64,000 nucleotides of DNA from Chimonanthus salicifolius (taxonomy: Eukaryota > Streptophyta > Magnoliopsida > Laurales > Calycanthaceae): positions 38,317,708-38,381,707 of the forward strand of contig CM023532.1 of assembly GCA_013350335.1 (NCBI GenBank), read 5' to 3'. The notes beneath the pieces are model-generated. The model did no database searches and was not told where the DNA came from. It worked only from the letters and a program-made list of their open reading frames with translations. Position numbers and translations under genes: made by a program. Positions within the stretch are counted from its first letter, which is position 1. The number at the start of each line of letters is the position of its first letter. Shown one piece after another: positions 1 to 12,016 of the stretch.

Positions 1-402
1 GTGACTTGAATCCACAACCAGTTTTATTGCGACAATGGGAGCTACCCAACTGTGCTCAGGTTATTGTTATAAGCTTTTGCAACGTAAATAAAATTATTAC
101 TTCAGGAAGTGGATCCGTCAAGAGTTGTCTGGTATATTTAATGAAGACCACATAAAATTGCTGCAAAGGTGTTGGCTCACATTCTATGTCCCTCCTACTC
201 TATCATAGTTTAACTGGTCTTCTGTGGCCCATGCAAATATTGGATTGTATGAAGTATATACTTGTTTGACACCTTACATTTTTATTGCATTGTCACTCTT
301 CTCTGTTTCCGGCAGCTGTTTTTTTTTCCTGTTATATTTTATATTCTAAAAGTATACTGTCTGTAAGGGAGCGAGTTGACAATTTTCATGCACATGTGGT
401 AG
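1..402. other. Upstream or intron 1 sequence of the CHR8 gene
   Basis: No convincing exon is seen. The protein reads in frame from 403 without a start methionine, so the short first coding exon of CHR8 should lie upstream of base 1. This stretch would then be mainly intron 1, ending at an AG at 401-402. A short open stretch around 104-210 resembles coding sequence but has no partner exon with a sensible intron. Confidence 0.4.
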
Positions 403-3400
403 GCAAAAAAGGATGCTGAAGGCAGAAGTGATGCTGGAGACTGTACAGAGGAGCAGTTTCTTAATGAAGAACAGCTGGCCGATCCATCCGATACAAACCG
501 AGTGAAACTTCTTAACAAGTTGAGGGCAATTGAAGTTGAAATTGATGCTGTTGCAGCAAGTGTTGAACAAGCAAGGACTGTTACAAGGAATGATGATAGT
601 GCTTCAGATAGTATTAGTAATGGGGAGGAGGGAAATGTTGAACAAAGTAAAAATACTGTTCGAGATTCTATCAGGGGATTAACCCTTCAACATGCCCTAG
701 CCAGTGACCGTCTAAGAAGCCTTAAGAAAACAAAGGCTCATCTCCAGAAAGAGCTCAATGAATTGGATGAAAATAGCTCTATCAAGGGTATTGAAAATGG
801 TATGCTTCTTGACAAGCTTGTTGGGGAAGAGCCAAAGCGAAGGCGGAGGTTTAAAGAAACAAAATCTACTCCAAGAAATTCAAAAAAAGCACACAAAGCA
901 GTTTCATTTGATGAGGATGTCGATTTTGATGCAGTATTGGATGCAGCTTCCACAGGATTTGTTGAAACGGTGAACAAATGTGATGCTTCATTTTTTTGTT
1001 TTCAAATCCTATTATTTGGTGAATTTTTCTGTGATTTCTTTGCTAGACAATATAATTAAAAAAATTAATAAATGCTGGACTCCAAACAAAGATTTCTGAA
1101 CTGAAACATGTTATGACATATAATACGTACTGAGTTGCTGACCCTAAATTATCGTGTCAGGAAAGGGATGAATTAGTCCGAAAAGGCATTTTAACTCCTT
1201 TTCATAAACTGAAAGGATTTGAGCGTCGTCTTCAACAACCAGCATCATCACGTAGCCATGGTGTACGTGAGGAAGATACAACCGACAATCTTGCTTCAGC
1301 TACTATTGCTAAGGCTGCCCGCTCAATTGCAGAGGTTGCACAAGCTCGTCCATCAACAAAACTGGTGGATGCAAAAACCTTACCTACACTTGAAGCACCA
1401 ACTCATCCTTTTCGCAGACTTCGACCTCCACTAAAGTTGCCAAGATCCCCAAGTGATGAGACACGAGAGGATAAGAAGCGCAAGCTAAGCAAGCGAAGGA
1501 GGCCTCTACCTGACAAGAAATGGAGAAAGCCTGCTTCACATGAAGTTGAAGTCCTGGGAGGAGGAGGTGGTACATCTATTAATTTGTCTGAAGTGCATGG
1601 AGCAATAGCAGACTCATTATGTTCGTTGCCATTGTTGTCCAATAGAAGCATGAAAAATTACAGATGGACAATTGTATCTTGATCTTGTTTCTTTTCTGTA
1701 GAATTTGCTGGTGGTTCATCACTTCTGTTTTTTGCAGATGGTTGAATTTACAAGAAAAGCTGATGAGTGCTCTAGGTGGATACCCAACCTTCCAGATGGT
1801 GGAAATGTTGATGGTTCATGGTCCACCATTTGGATATCTGGGACATTTTATGGCATCTGGGATAATGATGGCAAATCATTGATCCAAATGTTACTTCTTT
1901 CTACCATTGAAAAAAAAAATGTTACTTTTTTCTAGAAAGAAGAAATTGTCATTAACTGTTACTCTGATTGTCATAATTTGTTATTATCATCGTTATTATT
2001 AATTCATCATTTAAAAAAAAATTGAATGATAAAAATATATATAATTGTTCTTTCTTTAAAATGCGCTTGCTCATTTGTATGTCAACAAATTTCTTAGAAT
2101 TTGATTGTCCTTGAAATGTTGACAATGATCTGATTAACTAGTGTCTTAGATAGTGTACTATATTATTAATTAGAAGAACCTAGTCTGAATTACTGAAATA
2201 TGTAAAAGCGGGAAAATAAATTAGTTCTAGCTGTTTCTGCTTCAATTGTTCTCCAATTTACTTCGCTGTTTTCTTTGTAGACAAAGATGTAGAAGATGAC
2301 TTTGGTTATGAGGAAGAAAATCAAGAAGAGGGTGAAGACAGAGACACCAGTGAGCCTTGCTCCATAGCACTCGAAGGAGGTCTGGAAATCCCAGAAACAA
2401 TTTTTAATCAACTATTTGACTATCAGAAAGTTGGAGTGCAGTGGCTATGGGAGTTGCATTGTCAAAGAGCGGGTGGAATTATGGGAGATGAGATGGGTTT
2501 GGGGAAGACCATTCAAGTGATTTCTTTCCTTGCAGCATTGCATTTTAGTAAAATGTACAAGCCTAGTATTGTTATCTGTCCTGCGACCCTTCTGCGGCAG
2601 TGGAGTAGGGAAGCCCAAAAGTGGTATCCAAGCTTTTGTGTTGAGATACTTCATGATTCTGCTAATGTTCCTGCTAATAGTAAAAGGCAATCAAAATCGG
2701 ATGGAAGTGATTATGATAGTGATTATTCACCAGACTCTGATAATGAAACAACGACACATCTAAAAACAACCAAAAAGTGGGATTCCTTGATAGACCGTGT
2801 TTTGAGATCTGAATCAGGTTTGCTTATAACTACCTATGAGCAACTCCGACTGCAAGGGGAGAAGTTGCTAAACATAGAATGGGGCTATGCTATCCTGGAT
2901 GAAGGTCATCGCATCCGTAACCCAAATGCAGAAATTACTCTAGTCTGTAAACAGCTCCAAACAGTGCATCGTATTATCATGACTGGTGCACCAATTCAGA
3001 ACAAGCTGACGGAACTCTGGTCGCTGTTTGATTTTGTCTTTCCTGGAAAGTTGGGTGTCTTGCCTGTATTTGAGACTGAATTTGCTGTGCCGATTTCTGT
3101 TGGTGGCTATGCAAATGCTACACCATTACAGGTCTCTACAGCTTATAGGTGTGCTGTAGTTTTACGTGACCTAATAATGCCATATCTTCTTCGGCGCATG
3201 AAAGTTGATGTCAATGCACAGCTTCCAAAGAAAACTGAGCATGTCCTCTTTTGCAGCCTGACTGCAGAGCAGCGATCTGCCTACCGAGCATTTCTTGCTA
3301 GCTCTGAGGTGGAACAGATTTTTGATGGAAGCAGAAAGTCTCTGTATGGAATTGATGTTATGCGTAAGATATGTAACCACCCTGATTTGCTTGAAAGAGA

Positions 3401-6400
3401 ACAGTGTGCTAACAATCCAGACTATGGAAATCCAGAGCGAAGTGGAAAAATGAAAGTGGTTGCCCAGGTACTTAAGGTGTGGAAGGACCAAGGGCACTGT
3501 GTTCTTCTTTTCTCCCAAACCCAGCAAATGCTAGATATTCTTGAGAATTTCATGATAGCAAGCAGTTATACATACCGCCGTATGGATGGTCTTACGCCTG
3601 TGAAACAGCGGATGGCCCTCATAGATGAATTCAATAACTCGGATCATGTATTTGTTTTCATTTTAACCACTAAAGTTGGGGGTTTGGGGACAAATTTGAC
3701 TGGTGCCAATAGGGTGATCATATTTGATCCTGACTGGAATCCTTCAACAGATATGCAGGTATTATTCTTGATTGCTCTGTCAGATAATGTTTCATTGATT
3801 ATCTTGTATCAGAATTATATTTCCATTCAAGTCAGAGTAACTGGAACAATCTTAAAACAATTATAGTGTGAAACATGCTACATCCAATATTTGGCTCAGG
3901 ATGTTAAGATGCACTCTAAAAGACAGGATCTTTTCTTAATATATTTTGTGGAAACTCTGCTCATTGTCTGGCAGTGCATGGGCCAGAAACCTTATTTCCT
4001 GAGCTGTTTTATTTCCATTTTTCAACTCTGAATAAATAATTTTTGTTCCTGATGTTGATTTTAGTTTCATGCTGCTCCAAATTTAACAAATTTTTAGCTG
4101 ATCACTTTATTTTTAAATTGTTGTCATATTGGTTGATGATGATGATGATGATAAACGGTTGTCAGTTTCATGACATATTTCATTATTTTTTTCTTGATGT
4201 ATGCACATTTGGTTGATGCATCCTGCTAGGAAGCTCTTTGAAATAAGAAATCCAACCCATTTTGATAAGCCGATTAAGCTAGTTTTATTTTGTGAGAATA
4301 AAATGGTCAACCAAATAATATGCACTTTTGAAAAAGGGAAGAATGCAAGATAGATACAAGCAACTTGTTATTGATCATGTTAATCAAGTAAAGTAGTTCA
4401 CCATCATAATGTCTAAAGATTCTGAGAGATTGAATATCATAAAGATGATAAGAAACCATGGCATTGGGATTTTTTGGCTGTTTTGCAAGTCTAACTTTAT
4501 AGGTATTATTGTATGTTGATTGTGTTTTAGGGTTATTTTGCACTTAACTGATGTTATGTATAGTATATTATACTGTATGGCATATTTTTGTATCTTAAAT
4601 GAAAGAACCAAAAGCTTTACCACTCAAAAGTATTAAAAATAATAAAGATGATAAGACACTTTGGAATTATATAAATGTGAAGAAAGAAGATTTAGAAATA
4701 CGATAACATGAAAAAAATAGAGAGAGATCCAAATGTGGAAATAGGAGAGAACTGCAAAGGAGAAAAGAGATCCCAAAAGCCAATCTGTCAATTCCAAAAC
4801 GTCAAATACTTCCTAATCCCTGGCACATCATGTACAAACACAGAAATTAGCAAATTCTATTGGCCAAAACAGATGGGAGCCACTACTTTAGGATTTCTGT
4901 ATAAAATCTTGATCCTGTGCCCATATGTTCTACATGTGGAGCCATAAAAATATTTAAATGAAATAAAAACTCTACTTGTGACAATAATAGTCAAATCTCC
5001 CTCCGACCATCAGGCCAGAACCTATTAATTGACTACAACATTATTATGCAAATGCAGAACCTGAGATAAATTGACTCATTTAACAGGCCAGGGAACGTGC
5101 ATGGCGTATTGGGCAGACCCGAGATGTTACTGTTTATAGATTGATTACACGTGGGACTATAGAAGAGAAGGTATACCACAGGCAAATCTACAAGCATTTC
5201 CTTACCAATAAGATATTGAAGAATCCACAGCAAAGAAGGTTCTTTAAGGCCAGAGACATGAGAGATCTTTTCACTTTGCATGATGATGGAGAGGGTGGAT
5301 CAACTGAAACATCAAATATTTTCAGCCAATTATCCAGTGATGTAAATGTTGGAGTTCCTAATGATACACATGACAAACAGGAATGTCCTGCTGCAAAAAG
5401 TGTCACCAACTCCTCAGGACATGGATCATCCTCCAATAAAGGGAAGGAAAAAGTTGACCAAAGCAATGATGAGGTTGATGAAGAAACAAATGTTCTCAAG
5501 AGTCTTTTTGATGCTCATGGCATCCATGTAAGAGTTCTCTCTGCCCCCTCTCACTTTAACTTCTGCATTATGTATTTAATGTTTTTGTGATTAGGATCCT
5601 TGACCCAAGGATATATAATTGTATATTTAGGCCTTGAATTTTACATCTGGAGCCAATAGTTTTTGATCTTGCATCGTGTACATGGATAGACCATGCCCTA
5701 AAAGCTAGATTGAGAGATCCAGCCCCATCCAATGTGGCCTTCTTTTGTGTTGAATGTGGAGCATATTTGTGTATTAACTGTATGTATTTCATAGCAAGTT
5801 TGTGGATAGAAGAGAGGTTAGAAATCTTCTATGAAGTAAATTTTTCGGCCATGTAGCACAGTTGGAATTGCTCAGGATCACAAAGACATGATTTCAGGTT
5901 TGAGTCACTTTACCTTCTAGAAGAGGGGAATTTTTGTGCATTGGTCTTTCCTCAGTTAGACCAGTTAGATTAGTTTGGATCACTGAAATGTAGGTCTCAG
6001 GGTACACTTCAAGCTAGGAATATTCCACCAGATACATCTTTGGTTTATGATTCCATCTGGTCACATGTGTGATCACTGAAATGGGGTATCCATGTTATAT
6101 TCATAGGGCCTAAGGATCTTATCCATATTTCGTGTGTGATCACTGAAATGTGGTATCCATTTTATATTCATAAGGCCTAAGGTCAAGTACTATAGGGTTC
6201 TTCTCCAGCTGCAGCCCCCCCTCCTATTTCAGTAAAAATGATAAAAAAAAGTCTCTTTGAATGTGCTTATTCTGTATTTGGTACTTATACATGGTCCATG
6301 TCTTCCTTTCTCTTAGAGTGCGCTGAACCATGATCTCATTATGAACGCCAATGATGGAGAAAAGATGAGGCTCGAGGAGCAAGCTTCACAAGTTGCACAT

Positions 6401-6988
6401 AAGGCAGCTGAAGCCTTGCGTCAGTCACGTCTGCTTCGTAACCAAGACAGTATATCTGTCCCGACATGGACAGGAAGATCTGGGGCTGCTGGTGGACCAT
6501 CATCTGTCCGTAGGAAATTTGGATCTACTGTAAATTCTAAACTTCTCAGTTCAGCAAAACCTTTGGAAGGGTCTTCCAGTGGTGGAACCAGTAAACCTAT
6601 TGGTTTTGCAGCTGGGGCATCTACAGGTAAGGCCCTAGCTTCATCCGAACTACTTACCAGAGTTCGGGCAACCAAAGAAAGAGCAGAGAATGATGTGCTT
6701 GGGCATCAGTTTGAATCATTTTCCAGTTCAAACCTCCGAGTGCAACATTCTGCAGATGGGAGGTCTTCCAAGGAATTCATCAAGCCGGATGTCTTGATTA
6801 GCCAGCTCTGTACATTTATTCAGTTATCAGGTGGAAGTACAACCTCAGGTGCAATAGTGAAACATTTTAAGGACAAGATACCTACGAAGGATTTGTCCCT
6901 CTTTAAGAATCTTCTGAAGGAAATAGCCACGTTACAGAAAGACGTAGATGGAAGCACATGGGTTCTGAAACCAGAGTATCAGCAATAG
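403..6988 (+). CDS. CHR8: CSB/ERCC6-like SNF2 ATPase, CHR8 type (5' partial, spliced)
   Basis: This gene encodes a nuclear Swi2/Snf2 DNA translocase of the Cockayne syndrome B / Rad26 group, which remodels stalled RNA polymerase II in transcription-coupled repair. Exons read from frame and GT-AG sites are 403-969, 1161-1566, 2281-3758, 5087-5527 and 6317-6988. Joined, they give 1187 codons with no internal stop, close to the family length once a short first exon is added. The ATPase core begins near residue 393 with motif I (DEMGLGKT). It continues with the motif II region (LDEGHRIRN), motif III (MTGAPIQNK), the C-terminal lobe ([12 protein letters not shown]) and motif VI (RERAWRIGQ) split across the 3758/5087 junction. 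The N-terminal part is coiled, acidic and rich in KR clusters. The C-terminal exon carries the plant-conserved PTWTGRSG segment and a winged-helix-like end. Intron 1567-2280 may hide a further small acidic exon. Exon 1 is missing from the window. Confidence 0.93.
1567..2280 (+). other. CHR8 intron with an exon-like open stretch
   Basis: This intron has a GT donor at 1567 and an AG acceptor at 2279-2280, with phase 1 preserved by completing an Asp codon. Inside it, 1739-1890 is open after a pyrimidine-rich tract and an AG (tttttgcag). I do not recognise its product, and it is not needed for the CHR8 frame. Confidence 0.55.
3759..5086 (+). other. CHR8 intron, 1.3 kb
   Basis: AT-rich intron between the conserved DMQ and ARERAW codons, phase 0, GT at 3759 and AG at 5085-5086. 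It contains a short (GAT)n run near 4136-4152. No mobile element was recognised. Confidence 0.8.
5528..6316 (+). other. CHR8 intron with tRNA-like head and a 63-bp duplication
   Basis: Phase 0 intron. Around 5850-5905 is a weak tRNA-like segment with a box B-like stretch (ggtttgagtca), possibly an old SINE. A segment beginning gtgtgatcactgaaatg occurs twice, 63 bp apart, near 6069 and 6132, followed in both cases by similar ggtatccat and cctaagg blocks. Confidence 0.5.
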
Positions 6989-7640
6989 TGCATTTGATTA
7001 CCCTTTTTGGTTCTTATCAGCTTCTTGAAATATTATTCTGCAGCTGCTATTGTTTTGTGGGCACTAAACAGTTTTGAAGAGCTCTCAAATTTTGAAGGCA
7101 AGTGGAATGGTTACCTCTCCTGGTATGTGTAGTTTCTCGTGCATTGTGAATAATTCTGTACAGTCCTTTTGGTGCTTAAAATCATTAAAAAATGAAGCTA
7201 GCAAACGTGCAAATGATGAGTTGTCATTTTCACCTTCCTGAACAAGTGCCAACACTTGGTAATTTTTTTTCCATTGAGAGGGGAAAATCTTATTTTAGTA
7301 GAACATGCTTTTCACTCTTTTTGTACTGATTACAAATATTGGATATACAGATTTGAGGAAAGCATTTCATTTTCATCTCTCCTTGTTTATTCTCTTCATT
7401 TGTCTCTGAAGTCGTTGATCTTTGTAATGCACATACAGGTTTTGAATGAGGTCACCCAATTCTCGTCTCATATTTATTTTGGTGGGCGGGTCTCTCTGAT
7501 GTACTCTCTCTCTCTCTATGAAAATATTTTGGACCATTCTTTCAACTCTGTTCTTGATAATATGTATTTGTCTTGAATCAGAGAGAGAGAGACCAGACCC
7601 AAAGTCTTTAGTCAAAAGCTTTTGTTGGACGGCCTTTTTA
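6989..7640. other. CHR8 3' flank, presumed 3' UTR then spacer
   Basis: AT-rich sequence with no gene. The first few hundred bases after the TAG are likely 3' UTR. A CT/GA-rich microsatellite-like tract lies near 7504-7520 and again at 7580-7592. Confidence 0.4.
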
Positions 7641-8161
7641 AATAAAGATTTTGACAATTATTAACCTTAAAGCCTGGAGTTTTCATACCACTAATTTTTG
7701 TTTTTTATGCTGGAAAAACGAGTCAGTGAATCATATTTACCTCCATTGTCCTTTCGCTCTTCCCATTTGGCATCTTATTCTTTCCTTGTTCTCAATTAGC
7801 TGGGTTTTGCCTAAATCCTTTAGTGATCTGTTCTCGGGATGGGATCGGCTGTAGTTTGGTTTGTCTGGCATTTAATCTTTCATGTATGTAACAAAAGAAT
7901 CTTCGAGAATAAACCCTCGCCCAGGGAAATGGTGATTCGCAGGAGCTAATTGAACATCAGAAAGTGGGTTCTGAATTCAGATGATTTCATGCAAGTTTCT
8001 TAGAAATCATCTTAGAGGGATATAATGTATTTGTATTTTTACTTGTGTGATTGTTATTGTATTTGGCTTGCTGTCTTCCTGGGCCCATCCTCTTACTCGG
8101 CTTGATATTGTACTCTCCTTTTATCAATAAAAGCTTTTGTTACCAAAAAAAAAAAAAAAAA
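7640..8161 (+). mobile_element. LINE 3' fragment (zf-RVT region and poly(A))
   Basis: This is the truncated 3' end of a non-LTR retrotransposon. The open stretch 7651-7854 encodes the C-terminal zinc-binding region of a plant LINE reverse transcriptase ORF (CxxC followed by SVNHIYLHCPFALPIW). It then passes through stops to a 3' UTR ending in aataaaagcttttgttacc and a run of 17 A at about 8144-8160. The 5' part is missing, as usual for truncated reverse transcription. Confidence 0.75.
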
Positions 8162-9112
8162 TTTAAAAAATCCAATTGAGGTTAATTCTTGGAAATTCAT
8201 TGAGCCTAACTTTGGATCTGTCGCATATCATCATTATCAACACCAATTTCTTGTCTATCAAGTGTTTTTTTTTTTTTTTTATTACAGAAAACAGGATTGT
8301 AGACAACGGCAGTCCAATTTTGCAGTCCTTTCTCGACGGTGTAACTTAAACACCATTGCGCTCACCCCCCAAATATCGACGAGACTGGTGGACAGGTGAT
8401 TAGTACGTGGGAGTTTTAAGTTAAATTAGCTAATGAAAACAATTTATTAAATTCAATCATTAATCTTAACAGAAAATGGATGTGATTAATGGTTTGACAA
8501 TAAATTTTAAGGAAATCTTGCATATCTTATTGACTTTGGTGCATCATGTTGGCAAACATGCATCCTGTTCTCATAAATATAATCTCAAGCTGGAGATTTT
8601 CAGAAGGGGCCATAAAATAATTAAAATAATAAATGGATTATATTGTATCTAGAAATGCTCCGAAATGCAAAAACAAAAATGGCTTCAGACACTTTTTCTG
8701 GTTTTGATTGAATAGTCAGTTTTTGGATTTGGATGGATAGAAGACTTCATAGTTAAGATAATTTAACTTCTTCATCCAATCATTATAGTTTTGAGTTTTG
8801 TGATTAGTTATTATAAATTAATGATTTATAGCACCTCAATTTTCAAAGTCCAACTTTACAAGATTACAGTGACCGTATAAGATTCAAATCTTATCCTCCA
8901 ATTCTTTGTCATTTTCACTCATTTAACGTTTTAATGTTGGGCAGTGGTCCTATTTTCTCGGGTAGAAATGAACCCTATTAGCATAACATCATTAAAATCT
9001 TAACCCAACAATCATATGGTAACATTACTTAGCTTTTGTGTTGAGTGAGCCGCTAGGTGGAAAAGCTTGCCAATTTCATTGCCTCATTAAAATCTGAGAC
9101 AACTTAATGAGT
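8162..9112. other. Intergenic spacer, no gene seen
   Basis: AT-rich sequence with a long T run at 8264-8280. No ORF, RNA gene or identifiable element was recognised. Confidence 0.5.
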
Positions 9113-9117
9113 CGAGT

Positions 9118-10783
9118 TGTAACGACCCGACCCGAATACAGGGCTTAGGGCTTGACTCAGTGTGATATTGTCCGCTTTGGCCCTCGCACACAGCTCAAAC
9201 CCGCATGGTTTTGTTTTTGGGCCTGGGCCCATGTGGCCCGGCCCAAAAGGCCTCATATGGTCAAAGGGGCTTAAACCACTTAAAACCCCTTTTCTTTTTC
9301 TCCTCCCAACCGATGTGGGACTTCCCACATCTGGTTGGGAGGGGTGGGTATCACAATCACCCTCCCTAAAGCCTCGAGCCGTCCCCGGCTCGACCCAATT
9401 TAGCCCGACAACTGCAGGGAAGGAGGAAAGCCCACACAGTCCGAGTGTTGAACTCGGCTCTGATACCATATTTGTAACGACCCGACCCGAATACAGGGCT
9501 TAGGGCTTGACTCAGTGTGATATTGTCCGCTTTGGGCCTCGCACACAGCTCAAACCCGCATGGTTTTGTTTTTGGGCCCGGGCCCACGTGGCCCGGTCCA
9601 AAAGGCCTCACACATGGTCAAAGGGGCTTAAACCACTTAAAACCCCTTTTCTTTTTCTCCTCCCAACCGATGTGGGACTTCCCACATCTGGTTGGGAGGG
9701 GTGGGTATCACAATCACCCTCCCTAAAGCCTCGAGCCGTCCCCGGCTCGACCCAATTTAGCCCGACAACTGCAGGGAAGGAGGAAAGCCCACACAGTCCG
9801 AGTGTTGAACTCGGCTCTGATACCATATTTGTAACGACCCGACCCGAATACAGGGCTTAGGGCTTGACTCAGTGTGATATTGTCCGCTTTGGGCCTCGCA
9901 CACAGCTCAAACCCGCATGGTTTTGTTTTTGGGCCCGGGCCCACGTGGCCCGGTCCAAAAGGCCTCACACATGGTCAAAGGGGCTTAAACCACTTAAAAC
10001 CCCTTTTCTTTTTCTCCTCCCAACCGATGTGGGACTTCCCACATCTGGTTGGGAGGGGTGGGTATCACAATCACCCTCCCTAAAGCCTCGAGCCGTCCCC
10101 GGCTCGACCCAATTTAGCCCGACAACTGCAGGGAAGGAGGAAAGCCCACACAGTCCGAGTGTTGAACTCGGCTCTGATACCATATTTGTAACGACCCGAC
10201 CCGAATACAGGGCTTAGGGCTTGACTCAGTGTGATATTGTCCGCTTTGGGCCTCGCACACAGCTCAAACCCGCATGGTTTTGTTTTTGGGCCCGGGCCCA
10301 CGTGGCCCGGTCCAAAAGGCCTCACACATGGTCAAAGGGGCTTAAACCACTTAAAACCCCTTTTCTTTTTCTCCTCCCAACCGATGTGGGACTTCCCACA
10401 TCTGGTTGGGAGGGGTGGGTATCACAATCACCCTCCCTAAAGCCTCGAGCCGTCCCCGGCTCGACCCAATTTAGCCCGACAACTGCAGGGAAGGAGGAAA
10501 GCCCACACAGTCCGAGTGTTGAACTCGGCTCTGATACCATATTTGTAACGACCCGACCCGAATACAGGGCTTAGGGCTTGACTCAGTGTGATATTGTCCG
10601 CTTTGGGCCTCGCACACAGCTCAAACCCGCATGGTTTTGTTTTTGGGCCCGGGCCCACGTGGCCCGGTCCAAAAGGCCTCACACATGGTCAAAGGGGCTT
10701 AAACCACTTAAAACCCCTTTTCTTTTTCTCCTCCCAACCGATGTGGGACTTCCCACATCTGGTTGGGAGGGGTGGGTATCACA
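9118..10783 (-). mobile_element. Tandem TRIM retrotransposon array: five LTRs, four internal regions
   Basis: LTRs lie at 9118-9355, 9473-9712, 9830-10069, 10187-10426 and 10544-10783, separated by 117-bp internal regions, giving a 357-bp period. Each LTR reads TGTAACG...ATCACA on the plus strand. Directly inside each is gctctgatacca (9457-9468 in the first unit), the reverse complement of the initiator-Met tRNA primer-binding site TGGTATCAGAGC. The element therefore lies on the minus strand. At the other end of each internal region is a purine tract on the minus strand (AGGGAGGGTGAT). The array is flanked by the direct repeat CGAGT (9113-9117 and 10784-10788), so it behaves as one insertion. 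Units 2-5 look identical; LTR1 differs at several bases and is 2 bp shorter. Open frames inside the units are not genes. Confidence 0.93.
9457..9468 (-). other. TRIM primer-binding site (tRNA-iMet type), first of four
   Basis: The minus strand reads TGGTATCAGAGC, four bases inside the LTR that starts at 9473. The same site recurs at 357-bp steps in the next three internal regions. Confidence 0.85.
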
Positions 10784-10933
10784 CGAGTGCATTTCCAAAC
10801 TTCCATAATCGTTGCAGAATTCTGAGGGGCAACGCACATACGTGTTGCAGCCGTACATGAATTCGGCCATTACGACATAAATTCAGAGGAGAGAGAAACC
10901 AAATCGGCCAAATTTGGTTGATACGGGCGTAAC

Positions 10934-11186
10934 TGTGATACCCCGTCTGAATGAGCAGAGCGCCCTTGGGCGGGTAGGCATGAAATAAGTCCCACATCGG
11001 AAGTGGGGGGAATTTATTTGGGGTTTATAAGTGGCAGCCCTTCCTTACTCAAGACGCATTTTGGGACCTACCAGTTAAGCCAGGCTCCAATTCAAACCCG
11101 TGCGGGCTCACATGTGTGAGCCCAAAGCAAACAATTTCTTACTGAGCCAAGTCCTAAGCCCAGATTTTTCGAATTAGATCTTTACA
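10934..11186. mobile_element. Possible solo LTR of a TRIM-like element
   Basis: The segment starts TGTGATACCCCG and ends TTTACA. Between them is a hyphenated GTCCCACATCGG block like that in the neighbouring TRIM LTRs, and near-matching 5-bp flanks (GTAAC, GTAAG) adjoin it. No internal region is present. The imperfect duplication makes the call tentative. Confidence 0.4.
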
Positions 11187-11760
11187 GTAAGGCCGATATC
11201 TGCAGAACTCATTTTTAACGCCAGTATCAAAGTAAGAATTGTTAGAAAATGAGAGAGCATCCGGTGGGGTACTCATTTTGGTACTATATTTCTTTGAAGT
11301 GATCAATTTGGTGCTCTATTAATTATTTATGTTTAACAATTTATAATTAGATAAATCCATATAGATTACCTTTCAAAAAAAAAAATCCATATAGATTGAT
11401 ATAAATTATTTTGTACACCTGAACTGAGTCATCTAGTCAATCTAATCCAGTAATTGACGAAGTCCTGATCATTGTCCCCGTGTCAAACTATGATCATGAG
11501 TACCTAGAAGCCTCCCTGAACTTTCACAAGTAAATATGATAATTTCTCTTTCGAAGCTGCTTTGAAAATTTTGAAAAAAAAAAAAAAAAAAGCAGACCTG
11601 CGATATAGCAAAGGTCAGAGCTGATTTTGGCCAAAAGCAGCCCAATTAGATTTTCCTTTATGTTGCCTAGGCCACTAGGCTAGAACAAGGGAGACTGGTC
11701 CATCTTCATGAGTGCCTTGAGTATCAAGGTTTAATTGTTTAATATGTGTTGATTTTATGA
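11187..11760. other. Intergenic spacer, no gene seen
   Basis: AT-rich DNA with an A run at 11574-11592. A short duplicated block (aaatccatatagatt) occurs near 11354 and 11386. Confidence 0.4.
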
Positions 11761-11763
11761 TAT

Positions 11764-11975
11764 TAAAGGTGTCCACGTGTCTCGTCCAACTAGTCCTTCG
11801 AGGCATGTATACGCCTCCCTACACACACATATCGGGTTCAAGCGGTGAAACCTTACTCTATACATATCCCATGGAGAGTGACCCTTCATTAAAGTCACCG
11901 GAGATTAAACCCAAGAACTCAATCCTGAAGTCTTATGTCTCAACTCTCAACCATTCATTTTTAACCCTCCCAATC
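11764..11975 (-). mobile_element. tRNA-derived SINE, family 1, minus strand
   Basis: The reverse complement matches the SINE at 18122-18338 along most of its length. Shared blocks include acttcaggattgag, cttgggtttaatc, gggatatgtata, ctcaccgcttgaacc (here with t for c), gtgtgtagggaggcgt and ggactagt. The 5' head lies at the right and the 3' end at the left. The poly(A) tail is lost, so this copy is older than the 18122 copy. Confidence 0.75.
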
Positions 11976-12016
11976 ATTTCTAACATTTGGAAAAGGGAAT
12001 TGATAAATGTCTCAAT

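Noticed and set aside
1..210. Upstream gene exons around 3-59 and 106-210
   Set aside because: The implied intron would be 46 bp, too short for plants, and the frames do not join in a consistent phase. No family was recognised.
9118..10783. CRISPR-like or satellite array
   Set aside because: Units are 357 bp with LTR/PBS structure and a target-site duplication, not short repeats with unique spacers, and the host is a plant.
9104..10870. Repeated 69-117 codon frames on both strands every 357 bp
   Set aside because: They are non-coding LTR and internal TRIM sequence; the identical proteins simply reflect the tandem array.
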